Assembly (NCBI GenBank): GCA_018136815.1
Contig: JADDIW010000047.1
Location: 1 to 62,890 of the forward strand
Source: Isochrysis galbana
Lineage: Eukaryota; Haptophyta; Isochrysidales; Isochrysidaceae
Reading direction: 5' to 3'
Length of the DNA stretch: 62,890 nucleotides
Position 1 is the stretch's first letter. The number at the start of each line of letters is the position of its first letter. A model generated the notes under the pieces. It was given only the letters and a program-made list of their open reading frames with translations, was not told where the DNA came from and did not search any database. Positions 10,948 to 23,349 of the stretch are shown here, piece after piece. A program made the translations under genes and the position numbers.

Positions 10948-11344
10948 TTACCAAATATAACAAAGAATCTCGCCTCCAATTTGTTGTTGACGGGCTTCCT
11001 TGTCTGTCATTAACCCTTTTGAAGTGGAAACAATTGCTGTTCCAAATCCACCTAAGACACGAGGCATTTTCTTAGCGCTACTATAAACGCGTAAGCCAGG
11101 CTTACTAATACGCTGAATTTTCTGAATACTAGGTACTCTTGCTTTTCCATTATATTTTAACGATAACAAAAGTGAACTACGCGTTCCGTTTTTTAATTCT
11201 TCACAAGAATTAATTAAGTCTTCCGCTAATAAAACTTTTGCAATGTTCTTAGTAACTTTGTCAAAGGAATTTGCACAATTTGATGCTTGCAAGGTTGGCA
11301 TTTCGGATACGGGTAAGCATATCCGCTATAGTGTCATTAACCAT
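10948..11344 (-). CDS. rps8: 30S ribosomal protein S8
   Basis: About 132 residues. The start [16 protein letters not shown] at 11344 is the classic S8 N-terminus; the frame breaks near 11285 and then runs intact to GGEILCYIW, with [13 protein letters not shown] near the C-terminus. S8 binds the central domain of 16S rRNA. It lies between rpl5 and rpl6. Confidence 0.95.
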
Positions 11345-11383
11345 ATCTGAATACTTTTATTTTTATAAAGGTTAGTCTTAAAA

Positions 11384-11930
11384 TTAAGATTTTTCTTGAA
11401 GTGGCATACCTAAATATTTCAGAAGACTATACGCTTCTTCGTCAGTTTTTGCACTTGTCACAATGGAGATATCAAAACCTTGAAGCTGATTTACATCATC
11501 ATATGAGATTTCTGGAAAAATTAACTGATCTTTTAAACCTAAGTTGTAGTTTCCACGCCCGTCAAAACATTCAGCACTTACACCACGAAAATCACGAATA
11601 CGAGGTAAAGTAATATGAATTAAGCGTTCTAAAAATGAATACATACGTTCTTTGCGTAATGTTACTGAAGCACCAATGGGCATACCATCTCGAATCTTAA
11701 AGCCTGCAATAGATTTACGCGCTTCATTAATCGTCGGCTGTTGACCGGTGATTGCTGCTAACTCTTTTAAATTTATATCAAGCTCTTTGGAATTGCGTGA
11801 TTCTTCCCCCAACCTCGATTAACAGAAATTTTTAACAATTTTGGGACAAGTTCAACATTTTTGTACCCGTAATCTTTTATTAAAGAGGGAATAACTTGCT
11901 CCTTATACAATTTTTTATGTCTTTTTTCAT
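11384..11930 (-). CDS. rpl5: 50S ribosomal protein L5
   Basis: About 182 residues. The start is placed at ATG 11930 assuming one A is lost from the run just after it, which restores a [13 protein letters not shown]-terminus. A second break lies near 11812. The body has [21 protein letters not shown] and a PEISYDDV tail. L5 contacts 5S rRNA and tRNA. It follows rpl14 directly, so the usual rpl24 is missing. Confidence 0.94.
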
Positions 11931-11968
11931 TTATACGAAGACGATTTAAATAAATTCCAATATTGAAA

Positions 11969-12331
11969 CTAAAGAACTTCAGGGCTAAAGAAACAATTTT
12001 AGTAAACCCATTATCTTTTAGCTCACGGGCAATTGGACCAAACACTCGTGTTCCACGTGGATTATTTCCTTATTAATAATAACGGATGCATTGTCATCGA
12101 AGCGTAAACGCGAACCATCTTTTCTTCGTACTGACTGTTTTTTCTAACAATAACTGCACGAACAACATCTGATCTTTTAACAGTTAAATTTGGTGTAGCA
12201 TCTTTAACTACCCCAATGATAACGTCGCCAACATGCCCATAGCGTCTATTGGTGCCTAATACACGAATACACATTAATTTTTTGGCACCACTATTATCAG
12301 CAACATTCAAACAAGTTTGTGGTTGTATCAT
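11969..12331 (-). CDS. rpl14: 50S ribosomal protein L14
   Basis: About 121 residues. [21 protein letters not shown] opens the protein, [11 protein letters not shown] follows, and the end restored across breaks near 12080 and 11978 reads [25 protein letters not shown]14 lies at the subunit interface. It sits between rps17 and rpl5. Confidence 0.95.
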
Positions 12332-12333
12332 AT

Positions 12334-12579
12334 TTACGTCGAAGATTTTCTAAAATACTAACAAGAACCCAATTCTTTGTTTTACTAATTGGTCGAGTTT
12401 CTTGAATTTTTACTTTATCACCAATTTTTGCACCACAATTGATATCATGTGCTACATAACGTTTAGTACGAGTGATAACTTTCTATATTGTTTATGTGAG
12501 ATTCGATCACTTACAGCCACAATTCGTGTGTTTAACATTTGATCACTCACGACTGTTCCAATTTTTCTTTTGCAACCAT
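12334..12579 (-). CDS. rps17: 30S ribosomal protein S17
   Basis: About 82 residues, from MVAKEK at 12579 through [43 protein letters not shown] to VLVSILE. Frame breaks lie near 12560 and 12480, and another near the end leaves the stop uncertain (TAA at 12334, or a TGA overlapping the rpl14 start). S17 binds the 16S 5' domain. rpl29, normally just upstream, is missing: only 60 bases separate rpl16 from rps17. Confidence 0.87.
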
Positions 12580-12639
12580 TTTATTTATAATCTTTGTCTA
12601 CTTAATCATTAGCTCATCATGAGAATCTATTTATTAACG

Positions 12640-13056
12640 TTAGATCACTGCTTCACGACTAATAATCTTTGTTTTAATGGGTAATTTATAAGCTGCCAAT
12701 TTTAAAACTTGATAAGCTGTCTCACGGTTTAAACCGTCAATTTCAAATAAAACAGTGCCGGGTTTGATCACTGCCACCCAATACGACACAGCCCCTTTTC
12801 CAGATCCCATACGTGATTCGGCCGCACGCTCAGTTACAGATTTGTCTGGAAAAACACGAATCCAAATTTTTCCTGTACGGCGAACATAACGAGTAATACT
12901 ACGACGTGTAGCTTCAATCTGTCTTGATGTTAACCAAATTGGTTCAAGGGCTTGTAAACCATAGTCTCCAAAAACAACAGTGTTTGCACGCGTTGCTATT
13001 CCTTTTAATCTTCCCCGGTGCATTTTACGAAATTTCGTTCTTTTAGGGAGTAACAT
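12640..13056 (-). CDS. rpl16: 50S ribosomal protein L16
   Basis: 138 residues, intact, with [16 protein letters not shown] at the start and [19 protein letters not shown] in the middle. L16 shapes the A-site tRNA binding region. There is no intron. It follows rps3 by 24 bases. Confidence 0.97.
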   Translation of the reverse strand: MLLPKRTKFRKMHRGRLKGIATRANTVVFGDYGLQALEPIWLTSRQIEATRRSITRYVRRTGKIWIRVFPDKSVTERAAESRMGSGKGAVSYWVAVIKPGTVLFEIDGLNRETAYQVLKLAAYKLPIKTKIISREAVI

Positions 13057-13080
13057 AGTAGACTTTCTTTTTAACTTTAG

Positions 13081-13730
13081 TTAAATAATTTCTTTATTGA
13101 AAATCCAAACTTTAATACCAATCACACCATAAGTCGTATATGCACGTGCGGTTGCGTAACTAATATCAGCTCGTAAAGTTTGAAGTGGAACACGACCTTC
13201 ACGGAGCCATTCATCTCGTGCCATTTCCGCACCATTTAAACGTCCCGATACTTGAAGCTTAAAGCCTTTTGTTCCACTTTTTGAAGACGTTGACTTATTT
13301 GTCGCATTGCTCGTTTAAAAGCGACACGTTTTTCTAATTGTTCGGCTAAAGCACGTGCAACTAGTGTACTTTCCGTCTCCATTTTATTAACTTGAATAAC
13401 CTTAATTCGAATTTGCTTTTGATTACTAGTTAATTTTTTGATTTGAGTTCGAAGTGTTGTAAACGTATGCTCATCGTCCGGACTAGTTACAATTGCTTTA
13501 GGGCGCGCAGCATGAATTAATAATTCAAGTTGATTTACCTTTCGCTTAATTTCTAACTTCGAAATTCCAGCTTTTGTGTAAAGTAATCCCCATTCTTTTT
13601 CAAAGAATTTTCGAATTTGGTGATCTTCTTTTAGAATTTGGCTATATGCTCCATAATTTGCAAACCAAGTTGCATCATGAGATTTGTTTACACCAATCCG
13701 AAATCCCGTTGGATGTGTTTTTTGACCCAC
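13081..13730 (-). CDS. rps3: 30S ribosomal protein S3
   Basis: About 216 residues. It begins [16 protein letters not shown]; a KH-like RNA-binding region follows, and after a break near 13255 it continues [15 protein letters not shown] to [10 protein letters not shown]3 forms part of the mRNA entry site and helicase. It lies between rpl22 and rpl16. Confidence 0.95.
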
Positions 13731-13785
13731 AGAAATTGTTTAGATTAGATTAAATAATATTTTTTACACTTTGCTTGTCGCTAAA

Positions 13786-14139
13786 TTACTTTGCGACCAC
13801 AATTGTAATATGCGATGTTGGCTTTAAGATTCGGTAAGCGCGACCTTGCGCACGCGGACGAAACCGCTTCATTACGGGACCTTGATTCGCAAACGCTTGT
13901 TTTACAATAAGTTTTGATTCATCTGCTCCTGAACGATCCTTTGCATTCGCTACTGCAGAACGGAGAACCTTAATTATTGGTTCGCACGACGCATAAGGTA
14001 AAAATTCAAGTAACAATAGCGCCTCCGCATAACTTTTACCAGTAATTTGACGTAAAACACGTCTTACTTTATTCGGACCCATACGTACATATTTTGATAC
14101 GGCCAGAAACTCATTATCTTGAAGCAAAGTTTTGCTCAT
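13786..14139 (-). CDS. rpl22: 50S ribosomal protein L22
   Basis: 117 residues, intact. It has [20 protein letters not shown] at the N-terminus and the tunnel-lining [18 protein letters not shown] hairpin near the end. Its start overlaps the rps19 stop by 4 bases, suggesting coupled translation. Confidence 0.97.
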   Translation of the reverse strand: MSKTLLQDNEFLAVSKYVRMGPNKVRRVLRQITGKSYAEALLLLEFLPYASCEPIIKVLRSAVANAKDRSGADESKLIVKQAFANQGPVMKRFRPRAQGRAYRILKPTSHITIVVAK

Positions 14140-14423
14140 AGAATTTTAACGTTTTGATTTTTATCTTTTTTTATGTGTGATCGAAACGTGCGTGTAGGTG
14201 AAAATTCACCTAATTTATGACCAACCATTTGATCTGTCACAAATACTGGCACGTGCTGTTGACCATTGTAAACGGCAAACGTATGGCCAATCATTGTCGG
14301 AAGAATAGTTGATGCGCGTGACCAAGTTTTAATGGCATCTTTTTTACCACTCGCTTCCATTTTTTCGATTTTCGCCATCAAGTGCGAAGCTACAAATGGA
14401 CCTTTCTTTAATGAACGTGTCAT
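14136..14423 (-). CDS. rps19: 30S ribosomal protein S19
   Basis: 95 residues, intact. [16 protein letters not shown] and [15 protein letters not shown] are family hallmarks. S19 sits in the 30S head near S13. It overlaps rpl22 by 4 bases. Confidence 0.97.
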   Translation of the reverse strand: MTRSLKKGPFVASHLMAKIEKMEASGKKDAIKTWSRASTILPTMIGHTFAVYNGQQHVPVFVTDQMVGHKLGEFSPTRTFRSHIKKDKNQNVKIL

Positions 14424-14443
14424 TTTGAATAATTTTAAATTAC

Positions 14444-15271
14444 TTATTTTGTTCGCCCACGCAGGATATATTTGCTACTTGCTTTTTTAGCCTGTCGCGT
14501 TTTAATACCAAGTGCTGGTTTACCCCACGGTGTTACCGGCTTTGATCTACCGATTGGAGAACGACCTTCACCACCACCATGCGGGTGATCAATCGGGTTT
14601 TTAACTACACCTCTTACTTTGGGTCGCTTACCTAACCAACGGCTACGTCCCGCTTTACCAAGACAGACATTAATTGCATCAACATTTCCGACTTGTCCAA
14701 GTGTCGCGTAACATTCTTTATAAACTAAACGAACCTCATTTGATGGAAGTTTTAAAGTTACAAAATCACCTTCTTTTGCAATAATTTGCGCATATGTACC
14801 TGCAGCACGGGCTAATTGACCGCCTTTACCTAATGTTAGTTCTACATTATGAACAGTACTTCCTAATGGTATTGAAGCTAATGGTAATGCGTTTCCAATT
14901 TCGATTGGTGCATCTTTACCTGCACAAACTTCCATTCCAATTTTTAACGAACGTGGTGCTAGAATGTATTTTTTTACCCCATTTTCGTAGTGTAGAAGTG
15001 CAAGGCGGGCATTTCGATTTGGGTCATATTCAATCGTTGCAACTCTTGCTACAATTGAAGATGATTTTCGCTTAAAGTCAACGATACGGTGCTTTCGTTT
15101 ATGTGCCCACCTCTACCTTTTAGGGTTATTAGGCCTCTATTATTTCGTCCACTGCAAGCTTTTTTCCAAACGTTAAACTTTTTTCAGGTTTAATTTTTGT
15201 CAAATCTGTAAAATATACGTCTGAGCGTGAACGTGTCCCTGGGCTATAAGCCGATATAGGCGAATTGCCAT
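14444..15271 (-). CDS. rpl2: 50S ribosomal protein L2
   Basis: About 275 residues. The start MAIRLYR is followed by [25 protein letters not shown] and, in the C-terminal half, [20 protein letters not shown] with the His essential near the peptidyl-transferase centre. Breaks lie near 15245, 15105 and 14940. It sits between rpl23 and rps19. Confidence 0.96.
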
Positions 15272-15309
15272 AAAATCCTATTTGTAATAAATTGCTTAAG
15301 TTTGTAGAA

Positions 15310-15621
15310 TTAAGTTAAAACCCTATACATTCTCGAAAAACGTAATGGAATTTTCTGGGCTAATGTAACAATGGCTCTTTTGTGTTGAGCTCTCTTCCCA
15401 ATAAATTTACCTACTCGACGTTTCTTTAAGGGCATATGAGCAGTGTTTACTGATGCTACTTTCACATCAAATAGCTCTTCAATAGCAGCCTTAATAGAAA
15501 CTTTATCGGCTTTTTTGTCTACAGCAAAACTGTATTGGTTTTGCTCAATTAAGCGACTTGTTTTTTCTGTCAAGATTGGGTATTTAATTAAATCGAGGAA
15601 TGACTTTGAACTTGTGTTCAT
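15310..15621 (-). CDS. rpl23: 50S ribosomal protein L23
   Basis: 103 residues, with KYPILTEKTSRLIEQNQYSF and a PLKKRRVGKFIGKRAQHKRA segment typical of L23, which sits at the exit of the peptide tunnel. rpl4, usual between rpl3 and rpl23, is absent: only 100 bases separate them. Confidence 0.95.
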   Translation of the reverse strand: MNTSSKSFLDLIKYPILTEKTSRLIEQNQYSFAVDKKADKVSIKAAIEELFDVKVASVNTAHMPLKKRRVGKFIGKRAQHKRAIVTLAQKIPLRFSRMYRVLT

Positions 15622-15721
15622 ATTTGTGTCTTTTGATTTAATATTAATAATAAATATTTTTAAATGTGGCAGTGACTCCGTTTGTCAGTAGTGCATAACT
15701 GTTAACCAGTAACAGAAATTT

Positions 15722-16324
15722 TCAGAATATTTTAACTTTGCCAGGTAGTGAACCTTTTAAAACTAAGATGTTTTCTTCTGAACTCACAAAAAGAATTTCA
15801 CTGTTTTTAATAGTAATTTTTTTGTTTCCTAACTGGCCTGCCATTTTTTTACCAGGATAAACACGACCGGGAGTACTACCAGCACCAATAGAACCGGTAG
15901 TCTATGATTTTTAGAACCATGAGTCATAGGTCCACGACTAAAATTATGTCGTTTTTGATTACCAGCAAAGCCTTTACCAATACTTGTTCCAGTTACGCGT
16001 ACTTTTTGGCCTGGTGAAAATGATGCAGCTGTAAGTTCTACACCCAAAGTATAATCGTCCGGGTTATCCACACGAAATTCACCAAACTTTCTATATCCTT
16101 TTGCTCCGGATTTTTCTAAATGGCCTGAAGTGGCTTTGAAATTTTGCTGAGCTTCTCCGCGATATAACCGACTTGAATAGCATTATAACCATCAGTTTCG
16201 ACCGTTTTAATTTGACATATCTGGCATGCGTCCGCTTTAACTAATGTTACTGGGACAACTTCCCCATTTGAATCAAATGTTTGTGTCATTCCAATTTTTT
16301 ACCAAATATACCTATTGTTGTCAT
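15722..16324 (-). CDS. rpl3: 50S ribosomal protein L3
   Basis: About 200 residues. The start at 16324 gives [15 protein letters not shown] after one missing G is bridged near 16288. It continues with [29 protein letters not shown] and [15 protein letters not shown]. Further breaks lie near 16150 and 15890. L3 starts large-subunit assembly. It is the first gene of the minus-strand ribosomal block. Confidence 0.95.
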
Positions 16325-16536
16325 TTAAGTAAATTTTGTTCACAAAATTATTAATATTCAATGCTATTTCTTAGAATAAAAATCTAGGAAACATTGCTAG
16401 TATAGGTTATTAAACCGAGAATTGTCCAGTTTTGAAGGGTTAGCATTAAATCTCTAATTTCTAGAATATGAGGTAAATACCCCTAATAGAAAAATGATTG
16501 AATAATACATACTTTTATTAAAAGTAAACAAAATAA

Positions 16537-18419
<1,883 letters not shown>

Positions 18420-18452
18420 ACAGAATTCCACTGACTTGATCTTATTTAAATA

Positions 18453-18526
18453 ATTCCAACAATTTGATTGGCAAAACTAATATTTGCTTCACGTAAATTA
18501 GTTTTGCCAATCAAATTGTTGGGAAT
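18453..18526. terminator. Large hairpin after dnaK
   Basis: Inverted arms of about 28 bases (ATTCCAACAATTTGATTGGC... and complement, with one extra G) with a 15-base loop, 33 bases after the dnaK stop. It is probably the dnaK terminator or an mRNA 3'-end stabiliser. Confidence 0.7.
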
Positions 18527-18622
18527 TCGAAATCTTAGGCTTAAAAATTATTCGGACGCAAATCTTTGGTCTTGAAGAATTTGGATCTATATGCTACTCT
18601 TATAAACAAAGAAAAGATTTTA

Positions 18623-18704
18623 GGGTCGATGCCCGAGTGGTTAATGGGGACGGATTGTAAATCCGTTAGCATAGCTTACGTTGGTTCAAATCCAACTCGG
18701 CCCA
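18623..18704 (+). tRNA. trnY-GUA: tRNA-Tyr (GUA)
   Basis: An 82-base class II cloverleaf with GTA in the loop (GATTGTAAATC) and a long variable arm, as expected for bacterial-type tRNA-Tyr. Confidence 0.95.
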
Positions 18705-19135
18705 ATTGTACATTCTTTTTCTGTTAAGTCAATGAAAAATTTCAGTGCAATAATAGCAGTGAAATTTATTTCAATATGCGAATATTCATTATTCTCTCTA
18801 CTATTATAATGAAAATAAAAATAACGAAACTTTGCTAAATAATTTTTTAATAGTAACGAACAATTTACATCCGCGGAAGTATTTTGTTTATCATTATCAG
18901 TTTCTACTAGAGTTTCAATAAATGAAAAAAGATTTAACCCCAACTCTCGTGCTTTGAAAAGGTTAAGATTACACATTTTAGTTTGTTCTATTTCATCGAT
19001 CAGTACATCAGTTTGTATTGTTCGATTAATTTTTTCGGGTTGAAAGTCAATTCCTAAAGCTAACGCACAACAGTAAAATTGATTCCAACTTTCCTTTAGT
19101 GTTAAACATTGGTTAGTACCCGTATACTGGATCAT
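18686..19135 (-). CDS. Unknown protein
   Basis: An open frame of 149 codons that I do not recognise. It begins MIQYTGTNQCLTLKESW. It has several Cys, a hydrophobic LGLNLFSFIETL segment, an aromatic KNYLAKFRYFYFHYN segment and INFTAIIALKFFIDLTEKE near the end. The last few codons overlap trnY on the other strand, so the true C-terminus is probably shifted by a sequencing error. Base composition is like its neighbours. It may be one of the poorly conserved red-lineage ycf genes; no function is inferred. It lies upstream of trnY and behind psbV on the minus strand. Confidence 0.55.
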   Translation of the reverse strand: MIQYTGTNQCLTLKESWNQFYCCALALGIDFQPEKINRTIQTDVLIDEIEQTKMCNLNLFKARELGLNLFSFIETLVETDNDKQNTSADVNCSLLLKNYLAKFRYFYFHYNSRENNEYSHIEINFTAIIALKFFIDLTEKECTIGPSWI

Positions 19136-19207
19136 GGATAAACTTTGTAAACTAATAGAGTTTAATTTAATCGATCTTTCTATTCATTCTTGTTTATTTA
19201 ACTAAAT

Positions 19208-19256
19208 AATTTGTTACCTTTTGGTTAAACAAAAAAACAACAAAAGGTAACAAATT
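19208..19256. terminator. Hairpin downstream of psbV
   Basis: A perfect 16-base stem (AATTTGTTACCTTTTG and its complement) with a loop of about 17 bases. It lies 35 bases past the psbV stop on the minus strand and probably terminates psbV. Confidence 0.65.
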
Positions 19257-19290
19257 ACCTCTTGTTGTTTAGATTCAAAGACGAAAACAT

Positions 19291-19784
19291 TTAGTAGTAA
19301 ATTTTACCACCACCCCATTTTTCATTTACAACTTTGGTTGAACTAAAATATGACCAGAAATTGCAAATAAATCTTCATCTGTTAACGAACGCATTTTTGG
19401 AAAAATGTCGGCACTCTTAATACTTGGGTGTAATTCTGCTATGGAATCTGCACCATCATACGTCATTGGATCCTTTAAGTATGCAACAAGATTTGCGATG
19501 TTATCACGCGGCGGGGTTGCTAAACTTAAAGCTTCTACATCTAAGCCAACGTTTGGATTCGTTTTTGTAAGACCACCAACGTGACAAATTGCACAAGCAT
19601 TATTAAAAAGTCGTTTACCTCGCTTAATTTGTTCCACACTAAGAACTACTGTATTACCTTTCGGGTCTAGAGTTACAGTTCTTGTATCCTCATCAAGTTC
19701 TAGAGCGCTAACCGGTAAAGAAAAACTGTTTAAAACAAACGTTGCTAAAATGCTTCCGACTAAAAATTTACTTTTTAGTGCCAT
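19291..19784 (-). CDS. psbV: Cytochrome c-550 of photosystem II
   Basis: About 163 residues. A signal peptide ends near residue 28 (LPVSA), mature LELDEDTRTVTLD follows, and the haem motif CAICH is at residues 64-68. HPSIKSADIFPKMRSLTDEDL supplies the family core. A break near 19335 hides the true C-terminus, which reads VNEKWGGGKIYY and stops at 19291. The lumenal PsbV stabilises the oxygen-evolving cluster in red-lineage algae and cyanobacteria. Confidence 0.96.
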
Positions 19785-19966
19785 ATAATTTTTTTTTATG
19801 TTTTAACCGTACGTAATGTACAAAATGGGTATAAAATACTAAGCAATATTATAATGCATATAACGCCGTATTTTAAAAATAAACAATAGAATCTAGCTGC
19901 TGCTCAAAACAAAACTCATGTTTAGCGAGGTCATCAACATAGATTAGAAGTTTAGACTTAATTAAT

Positions 19967-20395
19967 TTAATCAAAAGTGTTTTTGCCCGTAAATTTAACG
20001 TTAACAGGATTTGGGTTTTTACCAATGGAATAACCAATATTACCTACACCAACTCGACCTTCATTTAATTTCTCAGGGAAAACACCATCTTTCGGGTGAA
20101 GGTACTGTACCTCACTATTTGGAAAAATTCGATAGATTTTATAATCACTAATCTTAAAAAGCGTTCGAAGTTGTGTACCTAGAGCTAGACACTGTTCTTT
20201 CTTCGCTAGATAAAGAAGGTTTTCACCTTTCTGCATGATTGCCGCACCACTTGTTGGCATTTCAAAAATTTGCTCTTTTTTACTTGTCCAAGTAATAGCG
20301 TACTTTTCTTCAATTTCTGCGGCTCTTAACCAACCGCCAGTACTACCACCAAATGTCGGTGATGGTATTTGTAAATTTAATAAATCTGTTGTCAT
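19967..20395 (-). CDS. psaD: Photosystem I subunit II (ferredoxin-docking)
   Basis: 142 residues, intact. It has [20 protein letters not shown] at the N-terminus and [20 protein letters not shown] in the core. PsaD sits on the stromal face and docks ferredoxin. It is plastid-encoded as in red-lineage plastids. Confidence 0.97.
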   Translation of the reverse strand: MTTDLLNLQIPSPTFGGSTGGWLRAAEIEEKYAITWTSKKEQIFEMPTSGAAIMQKGENLLYLAKKEQCLALGTQLRTLFKISDYKIYRIFPNSEVQYLHPKDGVFPEKLNEGRVGVGNIGYSIGKNPNPVNVKFTGKNTFD

Positions 20396-20540
20396 ATTTC
20401 AGTAATTTCTACTAAAAAGTATTTTTTGAATGCAAGATGTGCCGTTTTTAAAACGTATATAAACATAAATTATAATCTTGATTTTGCCATTGCGGTTCAA
20501 TTAAATCTAAAAAAATAATATTTATTTACATTTTTTTAAA

Positions 20541-20795
20541 ATGGTTACAAGACTGATATGTTTCTTTGGAGGGTTTTTACTTTCAAGTATTTTAGACACG
20601 ACAGTTGCAGAATTTAACGAATGGTCGATCTTAGGAGCTGGATTAATAGTAGCAAGCGTAGAAGCGATCAATAGTTTTTACTATTCCATTTCAAAAAAAC
20701 TCCCATCACTAGCTAGAAACCTCGGATTAATAAATGATTTAAAGTTGGGCGTTCTTTACGGATTAATTGTTGACGCATTTAAACTTGGTAGTTAA
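20541..20795 (+). CDS. ycf20: Ycf20 membrane protein
   Basis: 84 residues, intact. Two hydrophobic segments (FFGGFLLSSILDT and ILGAGLIVASVEAINSFYY) and the C-terminal LNDLKLGVLYGLIVDAFKLGS-like pattern identify Ycf20. Its role is not well defined; it is linked to photoprotection in green algae. It starts divergently from psaD. Confidence 0.9.
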   Translation: MVTRLICFFGGFLLSSILDTTVAEFNEWSILGAGLIVASVEAINSFYYSISKKLPSLARNLGLINDLKLGVLYGLIVDAFKLGS

Positions 20796-20969
20796 TTTCT
20801 ATAGATTCTTTATTAAATATTTATTAAAATTATTACGAACTTTTGTGGAATAATGTATCTAAAGCTCGGTATGCTTTTGATACCAAATAAATTTTAGTTC
20901 GAAGCTTCTTTTTACTTTTTAGAGGCAATCCATCAGCCTGATTAAATTTTAATTAAATTTAGTAATATT

Positions 20970-21062
20970 ATGATTACAGACGGTCAAATCTTTGTAGCAC
21001 TATGCATTGCGTTAACAGCTGCTATTTTAGCAATTGGGTTAGGGCGCCAATTATACGTGTAA
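20970..21062 (+). CDS. psaM: Photosystem I subunit XII
   Basis: 30 residues, one membrane helix: MITDGQIFVALCIALTAAIL then AIGLGRQLYV. PsaM lies at the trimer/monomer edge of PSI. The frame is intact. Confidence 0.93.
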   Translation: MITDGQIFVALCIALTAAILAIGLGRQLYV

Positions 21063-21096
21063 AGAATTAGCTTAAAATTTTATACTATATAAAATA

Positions 21097-21137
21097 TTCC
21101 TAATCCTTGAATTAATAATTAATTCAAGGATTAGGAA
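21097..21137. terminator. Hairpin plus T-run after psaM
   Basis: A nearly perfect stem (TTCCTAATCCTTGAATTAAT and complement) followed by a run of seven T. It looks like an intrinsic terminator between convergent psaM and ccsA. Confidence 0.78.
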
Positions 21138-21204
21138 ATTTTTTTAGTTGGGTACAATTAATTATGTTTGATTAACTTAGAGTGAAATTAATTACACGGA
21201 ACAG

Positions 21205-22172
21205 TTACAAGATCTGACCATATGTGTGAAGTCCTTTACCTAAGAAATTGACTCCTAGATAGCAAATCCATACAACAATAAACCCAATAGAAGCAATGAC
21301 TGCGGGTTTCTCTCCTTGCCACGATTTAGTGATACGTGAATGTAAGTAAGACGCGAAAACAAGCCACGTTATTAAAGCCCAAGTTTCTTTTGGATCCCAA
21401 CTCCAATATGAACCCATGCTTCATTTGCCCAAACTGCGCCGGCAATAATTCCTATCGTTAATAACGGAAACCCAAAGCTAATTGCTCTATAGCTTAAATT
21501 ATCAATACTTTCCAATAAATTTAGCCTAGAATTAAATGGATTCGATGTAGACGGTTCTGATTCTGTAATCAAACTTGCACTAGGTAACGTAGTTTCTGTC
21601 TTATAAAACGCTATATTTCCAAGTGGTTTTTTAACAGTTGATGTACCATATGAGTTACCCTGAAGCGTAAATTGGTCTCCTTTGCCATAGGCTAACACTA
21701 AGAAAAAGATACCTAGCAATGATCCTACAATTAAACTAGCATAACTTAACATCATTACCGTAACATGCATCATTAACCAATTCGATTTTAATGCTGGAAC
21801 AAGAGGAGAAGGCGATTGCATACTCTCAGGTAATGATAAACTTGCAAACCCAGAGATAAATAATGAAATTGGACTCGTAATTGAACCAATAATTTTAATT
21901 TTGGACTGATCTTCAACCAAAATACTAATAAAAGTTATTCCCCATGCTAAAAACATTAAAGATTCGTATAGATTACTTAGGGGAAAATAACCGAAATTTA
22001 ACCAACGTAAACCTAATAAGGCAAAAATTAATAAATTGGCAGATAAGTTGCTATAAAACCCAATTTTTCCAAAAAAATTAAAATTTGAATATACTAAACT
22101 TGCCCAATAAATTATTGTTACAAGTAGTAAGTTTAGAAAAATTAGGTTGTCTAAAAATGCTTGAATATTCAT
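21205..22172 (-). CDS. ccsA: Cytochrome c biogenesis protein CcsA
   Basis: About 322 residues. Hydrophobic helices flank the haem-handling [18 protein letters not shown] motif (near 21360-21420) and conserved His residues ([25 protein letters not shown]). One base is missing near 21415. CcsA moves haem across the thylakoid membrane for attachment to c-type cytochromes such as PetA and PsbV encoded here; its partner ccs1 is not in the window. Confidence 0.95.
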
Positions 22173-22237
22173 AATTATTCTAACCTTAAACTTTTAAATT
22201 TATAATCAGGCGACAGTAGAAATTAATTTATAAAAAA

Positions 22238-22348
22238 CTACGCAATTTCATCTTGTTCAATTAAAACAAAAAATAGTGCGAAGCAAAGACCCGGAAATAC
22301 TAATGTAACAAGTGGTGTAAGAATTGATGGTAAAAAAGACGCTGACAT
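22238..22348 (-). CDS. psaI: Photosystem I subunit VIII
   Basis: 36 residues, intact: [20 protein letters not shown] then a helix ending in [10 protein letters not shown]. The IEQ(D/E)EIA end is the family hallmark. It is a single-helix PSI subunit, upstream of ccsA on the same strand. Confidence 0.94.
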   Translation of the reverse strand: MSASFLPSILTPLVTLVFPGLCFALFFVLIEQDEIA

Positions 22349-22531
22349 TTTATGATAACGTAAAAATTAATTTATTCTATTAAAGAGATTGTAATTGATA
22401 AAGTTTCGTTTTTGGCAAATCTTATAAATTTTTTTCTAGATTTGTTTCAAACTTTATAATATCGTTCTAAGTCCAGATTTTAGTTACTAAATCAATTAAT
22501 AATAAGATTTAATTTAACCTTACAATTGTAT

Positions 22532-22556
22532 TAGCGGGAAACGGATTTGAACCATT

Positions 22557-22588
<32 letters not shown>

Positions 22589-22605
22589 AACTGCTCTATC
22601 CCGCG
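22532..22605 (-). tRNA. trnfM-CAU: Initiator tRNA-fMet (CAU)
   Basis: Begins CGCGGGATAGAGCAG, with the unpaired 5' C of initiator tRNAs, and has CAT in the loop GCTCATAAC. Confidence 0.95.
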
Positions 22606-22771
22606 ACTATCGTCTTAAAATTATATTAATCCAGTTTATCTTCTATTGTCAACAAGGCATTTATTGATTAATAAGAGCGTAGGCTCGAATTAGGCTCGAG
22701 GTAAAACTCCGAACCTAAGTTGAAACATATTCAAACTCCAATATTTGGCCTATATCAAATTTAGGAACTAA

Positions 22772-23083
22772 TTATAAAACTTCCGGTAATTTTGGAATTT
22801 TAGTTGTTAAATGACGAAGAACTGATGAGTCTCGACTAATTGTAGTATTTAAATTTTCTCTTAACTTTTGATTTCCAACATAAATCATTTGTATATAATT
22901 TGCTGTTTCACACCCTCGAATTTTATAGCTTAAGCTACGCTTGCCTCGATTTTGAACCATAACTTGGCTTCCACGGCTTATTAAAAAGTCTCGATAAAAA
23001 GAGGTTTTTGAATCCAACTCACTTTCAGTAAAACTGGGATCAACTAAATACAACATTTCATATAACTCTAACTCTTTTTGCAT
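22772..23083 (-). CDS. rps6: 30S ribosomal protein S6
   Basis: 103 residues, intact. It has LYEMLYLVDPSFTESEL at the start and RGKRSLSYKIRGCETANYIQ in the middle, as in S6. It pairs with S18 (encoded at 53163) on the platform. Confidence 0.94.
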   Translation of the reverse strand: MQKELELYEMLYLVDPSFTESELDSKTSFYRDFLISRGSQVMVQNRGKRSLSYKIRGCETANYIQMIYVGNQKLRENLNTTISRDSSVLRHLTTKIPKLPEVL

Positions 23084-23270
23084 ATATGTCTGTTATTAAT
23101 TTTTATTAATTAAATAAATATTAACAAAATTTTAGATTTTGTAAATCAAATTAGATTTCGCTAACTCACACATATTAGAAGATCATTTACTCGGCCGTGA
23201 ATAGAAAGACTAAGATTTTAGCCCTTGAGAAAACATAGGTTATATCCGTATACTTTATATATGAGAAAAT

Positions 23271-23342
23271 GGGTTGCTAACTCAATGGTAGAGTACTCGG
23301 CTTTTAACCGAATAGTTCTGGGTTCGAGTCCCAGGCAACCCA
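23271..23342 (+). tRNA. trnK-UUU: tRNA-Lys (UUU)
   Basis: A 72-base cloverleaf, GGGTTGCTAACTCAATGG to GGCAACCCA, with TTT in the loop. It has no intron and no matK, as in red-lineage plastids. Confidence 0.95.
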
Positions 23343-23349
23343 AATTAAG

